Positions 30,170 to 40,471 are shown, numbered from the stretch's first letter. The stretch is DNA of 64,000 nt from an uncultured Erythrobacter sp. (GCA_947495695.1 CANLZP010000002.1:372001-436000), one strand, 5' to 3'. Program-made: numbers and translations. The notes: a model not told the origin generated them from the letters alone.

Positions 30170-31411
30170 TTGATTCTAACCCCTTTCGAATGGATGATCG
30201 CCAAGCGCTACCTTCTGCCCGGTAAGGGAGAAGCGTTTATCGCATTGGTAGCCGGCATCAGCGTTGGCGTTGTCATGCTCAGCGTGGCAATGCTGATCGT
30301 GGTGATGAGTGTGATGAACGGTTTTCGGGGCGAATTGCTCGATAAAATCGTCGGTCTGAACGGCCATGCCATTGTTCAGGCATACGGCGGCAGGTTGGAT
30401 AATTGGGAAGAGGTGCTGGAGGAGGTCAAGCAGGCTCCCGGCGTTACCGATGCCTCGCCATTGATCGAACAACCCTTGCTGACCAGTTATAACGGCCGGG
30501 TAGAGGCCATTCTGGCGCGCGGCGAGACCGACGAATCCATTGCAGCATTGGCTGACAAGATCGTTCTGGGCAATTTGTCTGAGCTGCAAGCCGGCGCGAG
30601 CAATGTCGCCATTGGCACCCGTCTGGCGCAAAATATCGGCGCGCGGGTTGGCGACACGATTACGATTATTAATCCGCAGGGTCGATCGACGCCCTTTGGC
30701 ACCGTCCCTCGGCAGATCGGCTACAATGTGTCCGCCATCTTTGAGGTGGGGATTTATGATTACGACCAGAAATTTGTCATCATGCCGATGGAAGATGCCC
30801 AAACCTTGCTGCTGATCGGCGATGCGGTGGGGATGATAGAGATCACCGTGGATGACCCCGACGAGGTTGGTGAGATATTGGCTCCGGTGCAGGAGAAATT
30901 GGCGGGTCAGGCCGTGGTGTCTGATTGGAAGACGATCAATTCGACCTTGTTCGAGGCTTTGCAAGTAGAGCGGGTGGCGATGTTCTTCGCGCTAAGTTTC
31001 ATGGTGGTGGTCGCAGCGTTTAATATCTTGTCCAGCCTGGTTATGCTGGTGCGAGCCAAAACGCGCGACATTGCGATAATGCGAACGATGGGAGCCAGCC
31101 GCAAAAGTTTGCTCAAGATCTTTGTCACAACCGGCTTTACCGTTGGTGTGATCGGGACCGTTGCCGGTCTTTTGTTGGGGGCATTGATCCTCACCTTCCG
31201 CCAACAGATTGTCAGTGTGATCGAGGTCGTGACGGGACAGAATTTGTGGGACCCATCCATTCGGTTCCTCAGCACGCTGCCATCGCGAACCGATCCATGG
31301 GAAGTGGCCGGCATTGTCGCTTTGGCCCTGGGGCTCAGCTTCCTCGCCACGCTTTATCCAGCACTCAAAGCGTCGAGTACCGATCCGGTGCAGGTGTTGC
31401 GTTATGAATAA
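30170..31411 (+). CDS. lolC: Lipoprotein-releasing ABC transporter permease (LolC/LolE)
   Basis: LolC/E with LolD extracts lipoproteins from the inner membrane for transfer to LolA. The 413-residue protein has an N-terminal membrane helix ([21 protein letters not shown]), a periplasmic domain, and three C-terminal helices with the FtsX-type motif [20 protein letters not shown] at 30170 gives the conserved opening [23 protein letters not shown] 30194 is the alternative. Neither has a clear ribosome-binding site. The end overlaps lolD by eight bases. Confidence 0.92.
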   Translation: MILTPFEWMIAKRYLLPGKGEAFIALVAGISVGVVMLSVAMLIVVMSVMNGFRGELLDKIVGLNGHAIVQAYGGRLDNWEEVLEEVKQAPGVTDASPLIEQPLLTSYNGRVEAILARGETDESIAALADKIVLGNLSELQAGASNVAIGTRLAQNIGARVGDTITIINPQGRSTPFGTVPRQIGYNVSAIFEVGIYDYDQKFVIMPMEDAQTLLLIGDAVGMIEITVDDPDEVGEILAPVQEKLAGQAVVSDWKTINSTLFEALQVERVAMFFALSFMVVVAAFNILSSLVMLVRAKTRDIAIMRTMGASRKSLLKIFVTTGFTVGVIGTVAGLLLGALILTFRQQIVSVIEVVTGQNLWDPSIRFLSTLPSRTDPWEVAGIVALALGLSFLATLYPALKASSTDPVQVLRYE

Positions 31412-32108
31412 TCCAGTCCCTCACGATAATCATGGCGTTGTGCCGATTGTCAGGCTGCGCAATCTATCGCGTAGTTTCCAACAAGGCGGCGTGACCATCG
31501 ACGTTTTGCGCGGAGTTGATCTGGACATTATGCCCGGAGAGATCGTTGCGCTGCTTGGTCCATCGGGATCGGGCAAGTCGACCATGTTGCAGGCGGTTGG
31601 TTTGCTGGAAGGCGGTTTTGGCGGAGAGATTGAGATCGGCGGCACGCCAGCTGAAAAAAGCAATGCGGCGGCGCGCACGGCTTTGCGACGCGATTATCTG
31701 GGTTTTGTCTATCAATTCCACCATCTTCTGCCCGATTTCAACGCGCGCGAAAATGTGGTGATGCCGCAAATGGTCGCTGGTGCTGCTCGCGCTGATGCGG
31801 ACGAGCGAGCGGATGAATTGCTTGCCTCGCTTGGGCTCGCTCACCGGCTGGAACATCGTCCCAGCCAATTGTCAGGCGGAGAGCAGCAGCGTGTGGCGGT
31901 GGCTCGCGCGTTGGCCAATCGCCCTGCATTGGTGCTGGCGGATGAACCGACCGGAAATCTGGATGAGCACACGGCTGGCCGGGTGCTGGGTCAATTCCTT
32001 GAATTGGTGCGAGGAGAGGGCAGCGCTGCGTTGGTAGCCACGCATAACGAACGATTGGCGCAGAAGATGGATCGTATCGTGCGTCTGCACGATGGCCATT
32101 TAAGTTAA
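31404..32108 (+). CDS. lolD: Lipoprotein-releasing ABC transporter ATP-binding protein
   Basis: The 234-residue ATPase has Walker [10 protein letters not shown], the signature [15 protein letters not shown], Walker B LVLADEP and the switch histidine in VATHN. It also has the [16 protein letters not shown] segment typical of the MacB/LolD group. It drives lipoprotein release with LolC. ATG 31404 lies inside the end of lolC. Confidence 0.95.
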   Translation: MNNPVPHDNHGVVPIVRLRNLSRSFQQGGVTIDVLRGVDLDIMPGEIVALLGPSGSGKSTMLQAVGLLEGGFGGEIEIGGTPAEKSNAAARTALRRDYLGFVYQFHHLLPDFNARENVVMPQMVAGAARADADERADELLASLGLAHRLEHRPSQLSGGEQQRVAVARALANRPALVLADEPTGNLDEHTAGRVLGQFLELVRGEGSAALVATHNERLAQKMDRIVRLHDGHLS

Positions 32109-32209
32109 GCGCTTTGAACGAAGCAAATGAGCCATTTGTCGGATAAGCCTACACGTTGGCAAAGCTGAGCCTATGGTGGCCTGCATCTGACACCTAGGGG
32201 GAGCTTGTC

Positions 32210-32767
32210 ATGCAAATTTTCGCCACACTACTTTTCGTTCTTCAGGCCGCATCCGCTGGATCAGCCGGTGAGGCCACCACCGATAGCTCGGCTGCCCAAC
32301 CTGCTGCGCCGCCGCCTGCCGCGTGCTCAACCGATGAACATGCAGCGTTTGATTTCTGGGTCGGTGAATGGGACGTCTATCCGACGGGTAGGGACACTAA
32401 GGTTGCCGACAGCAAGATCGAACGGGTCGCCACTGGTTGTGTCATCCGTGAAACGTGGATGCCCCAAGGCGGCAACAATGGGACCAGCATGTCCATGATC
32501 AACCACAGATCCGGGCGGTGGGAGCAGGTCTGGGTTGGCAATGACGGAACGCGGGTCGACTTTACCGGCGGCATGTTTGACGGAGCTATGGTGCTGACCG
32601 GTTATTGGGACGGTATCGGCACAGACGGCGCGGATGTTCTGACCCGCATGACCTATTCATTGGGCGAGGATGGCAGCGTGCGCCAATTCGGAGAAGGCTC
32701 GACGGATCATGGCAAAACGTGGCAAACGTCGTTTGATTTGACTTATAAGCGCAAACAGGCGCCCTGA
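32210..32767 (+). CDS. Secreted DUF1579-like protein
   Basis: The 185-residue product has a short signal peptide (MQIFATLLFVLQAASAGSA) and a Pro/Ala-rich spacer. A domain opening FDFWVGEWDVYP then follows, with WMPQGGNNGTSMS and GYWDGI later. The FWxGxW pattern resembles the DUF1579 group, beta-barrel proteins of unknown role. GGGGGAG stands eight bases before ATG. It is probably periplasmic. Confidence 0.7.
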   Translation: MQIFATLLFVLQAASAGSAGEATTDSSAAQPAAPPPAACSTDEHAAFDFWVGEWDVYPTGRDTKVADSKIERVATGCVIRETWMPQGGNNGTSMSMINHRSGRWEQVWVGNDGTRVDFTGGMFDGAMVLTGYWDGIGTDGADVLTRMTYSLGEDGSVRQFGEGSTDHGKTWQTSFDLTYKRKQAP

Positions 32768-32781
32768 AATCGAGGTAATAT

Positions 32782-33261
32782 ATGACCAACATCGCTGACT
32801 TTACCGTGACGACAAATCGCGGCGAGAAAATTGATCTCGCAGATAAGAAGGGCAAAGTTCTGCTGGTGGTCAACACCGCGAGCAAATGTGGCTTTACCCC
32901 GCAGTATGATGGGCTGGAGAAGGTGTTTCAGCAATTCAAAGACCGCGATTTCGAGGTCTTGGGTTTTCCTTGCAACCAATTTGGCGGCCAGGAACCTGGC
33001 AATGCCGACGAGATTGCCGAGTTTTGCAAGATCAATTTCGGCGTCACATTCCCTTTGATGGAAAAGGTAGACGTCAATGGTGATAATGCCTCGCCACTGT
33101 TTGACTGGATGAAATCGGAGGCCAAGGGGCTGATGGGTTCAACCTCGATCAAGTGGAATTTCACCAAATTCCTGATTGATCGTGACGGCAATGTTGTGAA
33201 GCGTTTCGGTCCGCAAGACACGCCTGCGATGATCGCCGAGCATATCGAGAAGCTCCTCTGA
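32782..33261 (+). CDS. Glutathione peroxidase (Cys type)
   Basis: The 159-residue protein has the peroxidatic motif NTASKCGFTPQY with cysteine instead of selenocysteine, FPCNQFGGQEPG with the catalytic Gln, and KWNFTKFLIDRDG with the catalytic Trp/Asn. It reduces peroxides with glutathione or thioredoxin. GAGGTAATAT precedes ATG 32782, 14 bases after the DUF1579-like gene. Confidence 0.94.
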   Translation: MTNIADFTVTTNRGEKIDLADKKGKVLLVVNTASKCGFTPQYDGLEKVFQQFKDRDFEVLGFPCNQFGGQEPGNADEIAEFCKINFGVTFPLMEKVDVNGDNASPLFDWMKSEAKGLMGSTSIKWNFTKFLIDRDGNVVKRFGPQDTPAMIAEHIEKLL

Positions 33262-33336
33262 GGGAATTTCTCCACAGATGGCGGTTTAGTGCGCCCGCTA
33301 TCTTTCGATTTCCCATGAAATTCGCATAGTAGCACT

Positions 33337-36300
33337 ATGGCTTTTGCTCCGTTCATTCCGCTGCGTGTTTTGTCGTCCTACTCCATGCTGGAGGGGGCGA
33401 TTGATCCCAAGGCCATCGCGAAGCTGGCCAAGGAGCGCGGCTTTCCCGCCATTGCAATTTGCGACCGCAATGGGCTGTATGGCGCCGTCGCCTTTGCCGC
33501 TGCTTGCAAAGCGGAAGGCATTCAGCCGATCATCGGTGCTTTGCTGGGGGTCGCGCGGCCCGGTGCAGAGGGTGCCGATAGCAAGCAGGTCGATTATCTG
33601 CCGCTGCTGGCGCAGAACGAGACCGGCTATGACAATCTGTGTCATCTGGTCAGCCGCGCGCATCTTGAACGACCGTTGGAGTTGGAGCCTCATGTCTCGA
33701 TGGGCGATCTGGATGGCCACACCGATGGATTGATCGCTTTGTCTGGCGCGGGCGAGGGGGCTTTGACGCGCCTGCTGGCCGAGGGTCAGGATGCCCATGC
33801 GCTGCCCTTATGCGATCGCTTGCAAAAACTGTTTCCCGATCGTTTTTATATCGAGCTGGCGCGCAACCGTGATGCTGTGGCGGAACAGGCCGAGAAGGCG
33901 CTGATTGATCTGGCCTACGATCGAGACCTGCCCTTGGTTGCGACCAATCCGGCTCATTTTGCTGACCCACATTTCCATGATGCGCATGATGCGATGCTGT
34001 GCATTGCCAACTCAACCCACGTCGAGGCCGAAGATCGTCCGCGGTCCAATCGGCAGTCATTCGTCAAATCGCATTTGATGATGGAAGAATTGTTCGCCGA
34101 CCTACCCGAGGCCACCGCCAACACATTGGTTGTGGCCCAGCGATGCGCCTTTGCACCGCCCAATCGTGCGCCGATTTTGCCCAGTCTGGCGGGTGATCTG
34201 GAGGGCGAGGCCAAAGCCTTGGCCGAAGATGCGCGCAACGGTTTGGAAGAACGTCTGAAGCCCTATGGCGAGATGAGCGAGGAAGAGCGCAAGCCCTATT
34301 TTGATCGGCTTGATTTCGAAGTCCAAGTTATCGTCAATATGGGCTTCCCCGGCTATTTCCTGATCGTTGCCGATTTTATCAAATGGGCCAAGGATCAAGG
34401 CATTCCCGTGGGTCCGGGGCGCGGGTCTGGTGCTGGCTCATTGGTCGCCTGGGCGCTGACCATCACCGATCTTGATCCGATCAAACTGGGCCTGCTGTTC
34501 GAACGGTTCTTGAACCCTGAACGTGTGTCCATGCCCGATTTCGATATCGATTTCTGCGAAACGCGCCGGGGAGAAGTAATCCGGTATGTTCAGGCTAAAT
34601 ATGGCCATGACCATGTGGCGCAGATCATTACCTTTGGTAAGCTGAAAGCGCGTGCAGTTCTGCGCGATTGCGGGCGTATTTTGCAGATGAGCTATGGCCA
34701 TGTGGACCGTCTGTGCAAGATGGTGCCCAATCATCCGACCGACCCGTGGACGTTGCCGCGCGCTTTGAATGGCGCCGCAGATTTCAAGCGCGAATACAAC
34801 AATGATAACGAGGTAAAACGCCTGGTCGATCTGGCGATGCAGCTGGAGGGGCTGCCGCGCAACAGCTCTACCCATGCCGCTGGTGTTGTGATTGGCGATC
34901 GCCCGTTGGCGCAATTGGTCCCGCTGTATCGGGACCCGCGCTCAGACATGCCGGTGACGCAGTTCGACATGAAGCATGTCGAGAGTTCCGGCCTGGTGAA
35001 GTTCGACTTTTTGGGCCTCAAAACTCTGTCGGTCCTGCGTAAAGCTGCCGATCTGCTGGAAAATCGTGGGATTGCGCTCGACCTCGGGACGTTAGAGTGG
35101 GACGATCCGGCCGTTTACGAGCTGATGCAATCTGGGAATACGGTTGGCGTGTTTCAGCTGGAATCGGAAGGGATGCGCCGCACGCTTTCGGCGGTAAGGC
35201 CGACCAGTTTCGGCGATATCATCGCGCTCGTCTCGCTTTATCGACCTGGTCCGATGGACAACATTCCCTTGTTCGGAAAGCGTAAGAATGGAGAGGCGGA
35301 GATTGAATATCCGCATCCCAAGCTGGAAGGCATTCTGGCCGAGACGTACGGTATTTTTGTCTATCAAGAACAGGTTATGCAGGCCGCCCAGATTTTGGCC
35401 GGATACTCGCTTGGCGATGCAGATTTGCTGCGCCGCGCGATGGGCAAGAAAGTTCAGGCAGAGATGGATGCGCAGCGTCAGCGCTTTGTTGATGGATGCA
35501 AAGACGTCAGCGGCATTGAAGCAAAGCAGGCCAATGAACTGTTCGATTTGATCGATAAATTTGCTGGCTATGGCTTTAATAAATCGCACGCCGCGGCATA
35601 CGCCTTGCTGGCCTATCAGACGGCGTGGATGAAGGCGCATTATCCAGAAGAATTCTTCGCCGCATCGATGTGTTTTGACATGCATCAGTCGGAAAAGCTG
35701 GCGGTGTTTGTCGATGATGCCCGGCGATCGGGGATTACGGTGCTGCCGCCCGATATCAACAAATCCGAAGCGCGCTTCTCGGTTGAACAAATCGATGATG
35801 GTTATGGGGTGCGATATGCCTTGGCGGGGATCCGCAATGTGGGCGAAAAGGCGATGGAAGCCATCGTGGCCGAGCGCGACGCGACCGCGCCGTTCACCAG
35901 CCTGCAGGATTTGTTTGAACGCATCCCACATGGGTCAATGAACCGCCGGCAATTGGAAGGGTTGGCCTGCGCTGGCGCTTTGGATGGATTGGAGCCCAAT
36001 CGGGCCGCGATCTTTGCCAATGCAGATATGCTGTTGGCGGTTGCCGATGCGGCCGAGAGAGAGCGTGTGAGCGGCCAGACAGCCTTGTTTGGCGGAGATG
36101 TGGATGATGACGACACGCTTCGCCTGGTGGCCACGGACGAATGGTCTCGAACCGAGCAAATGGCCAAGGAACGCGAAAACTTCGGCTTCTATTTCTCGGC
36201 CCATCCAGTCCAACAGCATTGGACCTTGGCTTCGGCCAATGGTGCCCGAACCTATCAGAATTTGATGGAAGCAGGCGCGCCGCCAGGGGGCAGAGCTCCT

Positions 36301-36822
36301 GCCGTTATGGCGGCGATGGTCGAAGGCTTTAGCAAAGGCCGCACAAAGCGAGGAGCCGATTTTATCAGAGCCGATTTCTCCGATTCATCGGGTCAGTTCT
36401 CGGCGGCGTGTTTTGAGGAATCCCTGGTCAGCTCGTTCGAGAAATGGGGATCAGAGGGCACTTGCCTGCTGCTGAATGTAGAGCTGGATTCGCCCAATCC
36501 CAGCGAGGCTCCGCGGATCACTGTGCGCGGTGCCCGTCCGTTGGAAGAGGTGCGCGGTGGCACCAAGATGATCATGCATCTCGATGTGTTCAGTCAGTCG
36601 GCGCTGGCGCAATTGCAGTTGGAACTGAAACCGGGTGAGCCAGGACAAGGCGAAGTGCTGGTGCGGTTGATCTTGTCTGATGAGGAGCACGCTTTGGTCA
36701 GGCTGGGCCGCAATTATGCGCTGGATGGCGATATGGCCGAACGGCTCGCCTTGGTTGATGGGATAGACAAGGTTGATCTGCAACCGCTGCGAGCCAAGGC
36801 CAATTTGCGATTGGTCGCCTGA
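33337..36822 (+). CDS. dnaE: DNA polymerase III alpha subunit
   Basis: DnaE is the replicative polymerase. The 1161-residue protein begins with the PHP domain (LRVLSSYSMLEGAIDP, AICDRNGLYG). The polymerase core carries the catalytic aspartates in PDFDIDFCE and the GPGRGSGAGSLVAW segment, and AGYGFNKSHAAAYALLAYQT follows. The C-terminal OB-fold and tail are present. Length is standard. Its stop shares a base with the start of the next gene. Confidence 0.97.
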   Translation: MAFAPFIPLRVLSSYSMLEGAIDPKAIAKLAKERGFPAIAICDRNGLYGAVAFAAACKAEGIQPIIGALLGVARPGAEGADSKQVDYLPLLAQNETGYDNLCHLVSRAHLERPLELEPHVSMGDLDGHTDGLIALSGAGEGALTRLLAEGQDAHALPLCDRLQKLFPDRFYIELARNRDAVAEQAEKALIDLAYDRDLPLVATNPAHFADPHFHDAHDAMLCIANSTHVEAEDRPRSNRQSFVKSHLMMEELFADLPEATANTLVVAQRCAFAPPNRAPILPSLAGDLEGEAKALAEDARNGLEERLKPYGEMSEEERKPYFDRLDFEVQVIVNMGFPGYFLIVADFIKWAKDQGIPVGPGRGSGAGSLVAWALTITDLDPIKLGLLFERFLNPERVSMPDFDIDFCETRRGEVIRYVQAKYGHDHVAQIITFGKLKARAVLRDCGRILQMSYGHVDRLCKMVPNHPTDPWTLPRALNGAADFKREYNNDNEVKRLVDLAMQLEGLPRNSSTHAAGVVIGDRPLAQLVPLYRDPRSDMPVTQFDMKHVESSGLVKFDFLGLKTLSVLRKAADLLENRGIALDLGTLEWDDPAVYELMQSGNTVGVFQLESEGMRRTLSAVRPTSFGDIIALVSLYRPGPMDNIPLFGKRKNGEAEIEYPHPKLEGILAETYGIFVYQEQVMQAAQILAGYSLGDADLLRRAMGKKVQAEMDAQRQRFVDGCKDVSGIEAKQANELFDLIDKFAGYGFNKSHAAAYALLAYQTAWMKAHYPEEFFAASMCFDMHQSEKLAVFVDDARRSGITVLPPDINKSEARFSVEQIDDGYGVRYALAGIRNVGEKAMEAIVAERDATAPFTSLQDLFERIPHGSMNRRQLEGLACAGALDGLEPNRAAIFANADMLLAVADAAERERVSGQTALFGGDVDDDDTLRLVATDEWSRTEQMAKERENFGFYFSAHPVQQHWTLASANGARTYQNLMEAGAPPGGRAPAVMAAMVEGFSKGRTKRGADFIRADFSDSSGQFSAACFEESLVSSFEKWGSEGTCLLLNVELDSPNPSEAPRITVRGARPLEEVRGGTKMIMHLDVFSQSALAQLQLELKPGEPGQGEVLVRLILSDEEHALVRLGRNYALDGDMAERLALVDGIDKVDLQPLRAKANLRLVA

Positions 36823-37631
36823 TGGAGAGAGGCAGCGATGATCTGACCGATAAGGAAAAGGAGGCCTTGCGCCTTCTCCTCGCCGGACATGATGCCAAAT
36901 CCAGCGCAGCGAAACTCGATCTATCAGTCCACACGATCAATGATCGGCTGCGCAATGCGCGGCGCAAATTGGGTGTGTCTAGCAGTCGTGAAGCAGCAAG
37001 AATTTTGGGTAGTTCTGAGGGGATCAGCCCACAAAACTCTGTGCACCAATCTTTCGGGCTACCGACGCCGGGTGGAGATGCAGATACTGCAGACCTCATT
37101 AACACACAGCCACGAAAGGTCTTCGGCCTGACGTGGTTTGCAGGAGGAATGCTAATCATGTCGATCACCATTGCAGCCGCAATCATTGGAGTTGTTTATT
37201 TCGCAGATGGGGGTGTCACCTCGACGGCCGCGCACCCGCCTTCTGAGACCGAAACAAGCCAAGCTACACCTGCTGCAGATCCTGACTCGCTCGCCAGAGC
37301 GGAGAATTTCCTGAAATTTGTGGATGCAGACGACTGGGCTGGCAGCTGGGATGCTGCCGGAGCATCGTTCCACGATCAGGCTACTCTTGAAGAATGGATC
37401 GGAGCAATTGAACCTGTCCGCGAACAAGTCGGCGAGCTTCAAAGCCGTAAGCTCTTAACCGTGCAGCGTACCTCTACTTTGCCGGGCGTACCGGAGGGCG
37501 AATATGAGATACTTCAGTATCAAAGCGAGTTCTCTGGTATCGATATCGGGGCGGTTGAGACGTTGATTATGGTACAGACCAGTGAAGGTTGGGATGTTAC
37601 TGGCTATTTCGTCCGACCCGGTCAGCTCTAA
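36822..37631 (+). CDS. Membrane-anchored LuxR-type HTH protein with DUF4019
   Basis: The 269-residue protein has an N-terminal LuxR-type helix-turn-helix (about 6-62: LTDKEKEALRLLLAGHDAK, VHTINDRLRNARRKLG). One membrane helix follows at about 101-127, then an extracytoplasmic C-terminal region (about 150-265) with the VDADDWAGSWDAAG and GVPEGEYEILQYQSEF features of DUF4019. The layout suggests a DNA-binding protein held at the membrane that may respond to an outside signal; this is inference. Its start overlaps the dnaE stop by one base, so it is read from the dnaE message. Confidence 0.82.
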   Translation: MERGSDDLTDKEKEALRLLLAGHDAKSSAAKLDLSVHTINDRLRNARRKLGVSSSREAARILGSSEGISPQNSVHQSFGLPTPGGDADTADLINTQPRKVFGLTWFAGGMLIMSITIAAAIIGVVYFADGGVTSTAAHPPSETETSQATPAADPDSLARAENFLKFVDADDWAGSWDAAGASFHDQATLEEWIGAIEPVREQVGELQSRKLLTVQRTSTLPGVPEGEYEILQYQSEFSGIDIGAVETLIMVQTSEGWDVTGYFVRPGQL

Positions 37632-37655
37632 AGCACAAGCAGTTTGACAGGATGT

Positions 37656-37679
37656 GGGGCGGCGCAAGCTGCCCCTTTT
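37656..37679 (+). terminator. Rho-independent terminator after the HTH/DUF4019 gene
   Basis: GGGGCGGC at 37656-37663 pairs with GCTGCCCC at 37668-37675 with one G-T wobble, around a GCAA tetraloop. TTTT follows at 37676-37679. It ends the dnaE unit. Confidence 0.8.
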
Positions 37680-37772
37680 CCATTGGTCTGAGTCTTTTGA
37701 GTGATTGCAAAGCGGACCCTCTCTCGGCATGACAGTTCCAAACAGAAATTACCTTTGAGGAGAGAGTGGACA

Positions 37773-39371
37773 ATGCTTGGAGCGATGCAAAGCTGGACCA
37801 TGCGGATCACCCATGTGATCGACCATGCCGCACGCGAAGCCGGTGAGCGCGAGATCGTAACGCGCTGGGCCGATGGTCAAGAAACCCGCACCAATTGGGC
37901 CGGTATTCGATCCGATGCGCTGAAGATGGCGCAAGCGTTGCAGGCGCTTGGCCTGAAAAAGGGCGACAAGGTGGCCAGTCTGGCCATGAACCATTCGCGC
38001 CATTTGGTAAGCTGGTATGGCGTTGCCGGAATGGGCGGCGTTCTTCACACCGTCAATCCTCGCCTGTTCGATGACCAGCTCGAATATATCGTCAATCATG
38101 CCGAGGATAAGGTGCTGTGTTATGATGCGGCCTTCCAGCCGATCGTCGACCGGATGAAAGACAAATGGACCACGGTTGAGCACTACATCTGCTATGACAG
38201 CGGCGATCATTCGCCTGCTTTTGAAGATTGGATCGGCGCGCAAGACGGCAATTTCGAATGGGTCGAAGGGGCGGAAACTGACCCGTGCATGATCTGTTAT
38301 ACCAGCGGCACGACAGGCAATCCCAAAGGGGTCCAATATGAGCACCGCTCTACCGTGTTCCATGCTTTGGCGGGTCTGCAGCCTGCGACCTTTAATTTCA
38401 GCGCATCGAGTGTGATGTTGCCCGTAGTTCCCATGTTCCACGCGGCCAGCTGGGGGTTGCCTTATGCGGGCGCGATGGCGGGCATTAAATTCGTCTTTTC
38501 AGCCGTCAACGATCCGGCGGTTTTGCACGAATTGATGCTGCGCGAGAAGGTGACCGACAGCGCCGGCGTCCCGACCGTTTGGCTGGCGCATTTCCAATAT
38601 TGCGACAAGGAAGGCATCGATCTTCCTCCTTTGAAAGCGGCAACCATCGGTGGCTCTGCCTGCCCGCGCTTTATGATCGAGCGACTGATGAAAAACGGTA
38701 CTCGCGTGCAGCACGCTTGGGGCATGACGGAAACCTCTCCAATTGGCACAGTGGGCGGCCCGACCTGGGATTGGGACGATCTGACGTTCGAGCAGAAGGT
38801 CGACAAGACAGCCATGCAGGGGCGGCCGATCTTCGGGGTAGAGCTGCGCACGGTTGATCTGGATGATATGATGACCGAGCTTCCGCGCGACGGTAAAACG
38901 TCAGGCGCGCTGCAAATTCGCGGGCCGTGGATCATCAAACGCTATTTCAAAGCCGAGGAAGATGCTGCCAGCCAGGAAGGTTGGTTCGACACAGGCGACG
39001 TTGGCATCATTCACCCCGATGGCACCTTGCAGCTGACCGACCGCACGAAAGACGTGATTAAGTCGGGCGGTGAGTGGATCAGCTCGGTTGAATTGGAAAA
39101 CGCAGCCGTGGGTTGTCCCGGCGTGGCTGAGGCCGCGTGCGTGGGCATGCCGCATCCCAAATGGGACGAGCGTCCCGTGTTGTTTGTTGTAAGATCGGAA
39201 GGCTCCGATTGCACAGCAGATGATGTGTTGAATCACTTGAAACCATTGATCGCGAAGTGGTGGATGCCCGACGCCATCGAATTTGTGGACGATATTCCGC
39301 ACACGGCGACAGGCAAGATATCCAAGAAGGATCTGCGCGAGCGCTTTTCAGACTATACATTGGAGTCCTAA
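37773..39371 (+). CDS. AMP-dependent fatty acyl-CoA ligase (AlkK-like)
   Basis: The 532-residue protein has the AMP-binding motif YTSGTTGNPKGV, HAWGMTETSP, and the C-terminal GWFDTGDVG, DRTKDVIKSGGEWIS and TATGKISKKDLR. It activates a fatty acid as acyl-AMP and then acyl-CoA. The opening MLGAMQSWTMRITHVIDHA resembles medium-chain AlkK-type ligases; chain length is not certain. GAGGAGAGAG precedes ATG 37773. Confidence 0.92.
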   Translation: MLGAMQSWTMRITHVIDHAAREAGEREIVTRWADGQETRTNWAGIRSDALKMAQALQALGLKKGDKVASLAMNHSRHLVSWYGVAGMGGVLHTVNPRLFDDQLEYIVNHAEDKVLCYDAAFQPIVDRMKDKWTTVEHYICYDSGDHSPAFEDWIGAQDGNFEWVEGAETDPCMICYTSGTTGNPKGVQYEHRSTVFHALAGLQPATFNFSASSVMLPVVPMFHAASWGLPYAGAMAGIKFVFSAVNDPAVLHELMLREKVTDSAGVPTVWLAHFQYCDKEGIDLPPLKAATIGGSACPRFMIERLMKNGTRVQHAWGMTETSPIGTVGGPTWDWDDLTFEQKVDKTAMQGRPIFGVELRTVDLDDMMTELPRDGKTSGALQIRGPWIIKRYFKAEEDAASQEGWFDTGDVGIIHPDGTLQLTDRTKDVIKSGGEWISSVELENAAVGCPGVAEAACVGMPHPKWDERPVLFVVRSEGSDCTADDVLNHLKPLIAKWWMPDAIEFVDDIPHTATGKISKKDLRERFSDYTLES

Positions 39372-39924
39372 CCGCATCTCGCGTCTTATCCTGCTCAACA
39401 AGCCCTATGGTGTGCAATCGCAATTCAGCGGCGGCGCGGGCGGTGATGCGCGCGACACCTTGGCCAGCTTTGTCGATGTGCCGCATGTCTATCCCGCCGG
39501 AAGGCTGGATAAGGACAGCGAGGGCTTGTTGCTGTTAACCGACGACGGACGGCTGCAGGCCCGCATTGCCGAGCCGCGTTACAAGATGCCCAAAACCTAT
39601 CTCGTGCAGGTTGAGGGCGTGCCCAATGACGAAGCCATTGCGGCGCTGCAAACCGGGGTCAGGCTAAAGGATGGCATGACCCGACCGGCCGATGCCAAGC
39701 CTGTGGAGCCACCCGAGCTGTGGGAACGCAACCCGCCGATCCGGTTTCGCAAGAATGTCCCCGACAGCTGGATTGCGCTGCGCATTACAGAAGGTAAAAA
39801 CCGACAGGTCCGGCGGATGACGGCTGCGGTTGGATTGCCAACCTTGCGTCTGATCAGATGGCGCATCGGTGATTGGAGCGTTGAAGGGCTGGCTCCGGGC
39901 GAGTGGCGCGAAGTGGAGGTTTGA
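39283..39924 (+). CDS. rluE: RluE-type 23S rRNA pseudouridine synthase
   Basis: The conserved domain starts near 39379 with RLILLNKPYGVQSQF and has the catalytic aspartate in AGRLDKDSEGLLLLTDDG. It then has YKMPKTYLVQV and ITEGKNRQVRRMTAAVG, which fit the RluE branch that modifies 23S rRNA. The start is uncertain: between the ligase stop and the domain there is no ATG, GTG or TTG in frame. The nearest standard codon is GTG 39283, inside the ligase gene, giving 213 residues. A non-standard start near 39380-39395 is also possible. Confidence 0.85.
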   Translation: MWTIFRTRRQARYPRRICASAFQTIHWSPNRISRLILLNKPYGVQSQFSGGAGGDARDTLASFVDVPHVYPAGRLDKDSEGLLLLTDDGRLQARIAEPRYKMPKTYLVQVEGVPNDEAIAALQTGVRLKDGMTRPADAKPVEPPELWERNPPIRFRKNVPDSWIALRITEGKNRQVRRMTAAVGLPTLRLIRWRIGDWSVEGLAPGEWREVEV

Positions 39925-39935
39925 GGAGAAAATCA

Positions 39936-40373
39936 ATGACCGTTTATATCGATCCATCGCCAGAAAACTTCAAAGCGTTCAAGGATTTGCCGCGCGACGA
40001 GCCGATCCACATGCTCAATTTGCTGCGTTTTCGCGATCTGGCGGAATATCCCGAAGGCCACAAACATCATGGCAATGGCTGGTCGGGTAAGCGAGCCTAT
40101 CAGGAATATGGCAAAACATCGGGGCCGATCTTCAACCGGGTGGGCGGCACGATTGTGTGGCGCGGTGCGTTTCAGACCATGGTCACCGGGCCGACACCCG
40201 ATGATAAATTGTGGCACGATGGCTTTGTCGCGCAATATCCCAACTCGGGCGCGTTCTTTGAAATGATCAAAGATCCCGATTATCAATTGGCGGTTGTTAA
40301 TCGCACCGCTGCCTTGGTCGATAGCCGCTTGATGCGGTTCGAGCCAGGCGAGACCGGTGGGGGTTTCGGATAG
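39936..40373 (+). CDS. DUF1330 domain protein
   Basis: The 145-residue protein has the small ferredoxin-like DUF1330 pattern: PIHMLNLLRFRDLAEYPEG, a Tyr/Gly-rich middle (KRAYQEYGKTSGPIF) and YPNSGAFFEMIKDPDYQLAVVNRTAAL. The function of the family is unknown. GAGGAGAA precedes ATG 39936, 11 bases after rluE, so the two are probably co-transcribed. Confidence 0.85.
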   Translation: MTVYIDPSPENFKAFKDLPRDEPIHMLNLLRFRDLAEYPEGHKHHGNGWSGKRAYQEYGKTSGPIFNRVGGTIVWRGAFQTMVTGPTPDDKLWHDGFVAQYPNSGAFFEMIKDPDYQLAVVNRTAALVDSRLMRFEPGETGGGFG

Positions 40374-40471
40374 GCAACGCACGGGCCTTCGCTTGGTCCA
40401 GCGCGGGCTTGCTATAGCACTAAGCAAAGGCCATCCCGGCATCACTCACTCGGTCGATCAAAGGTCAATTT

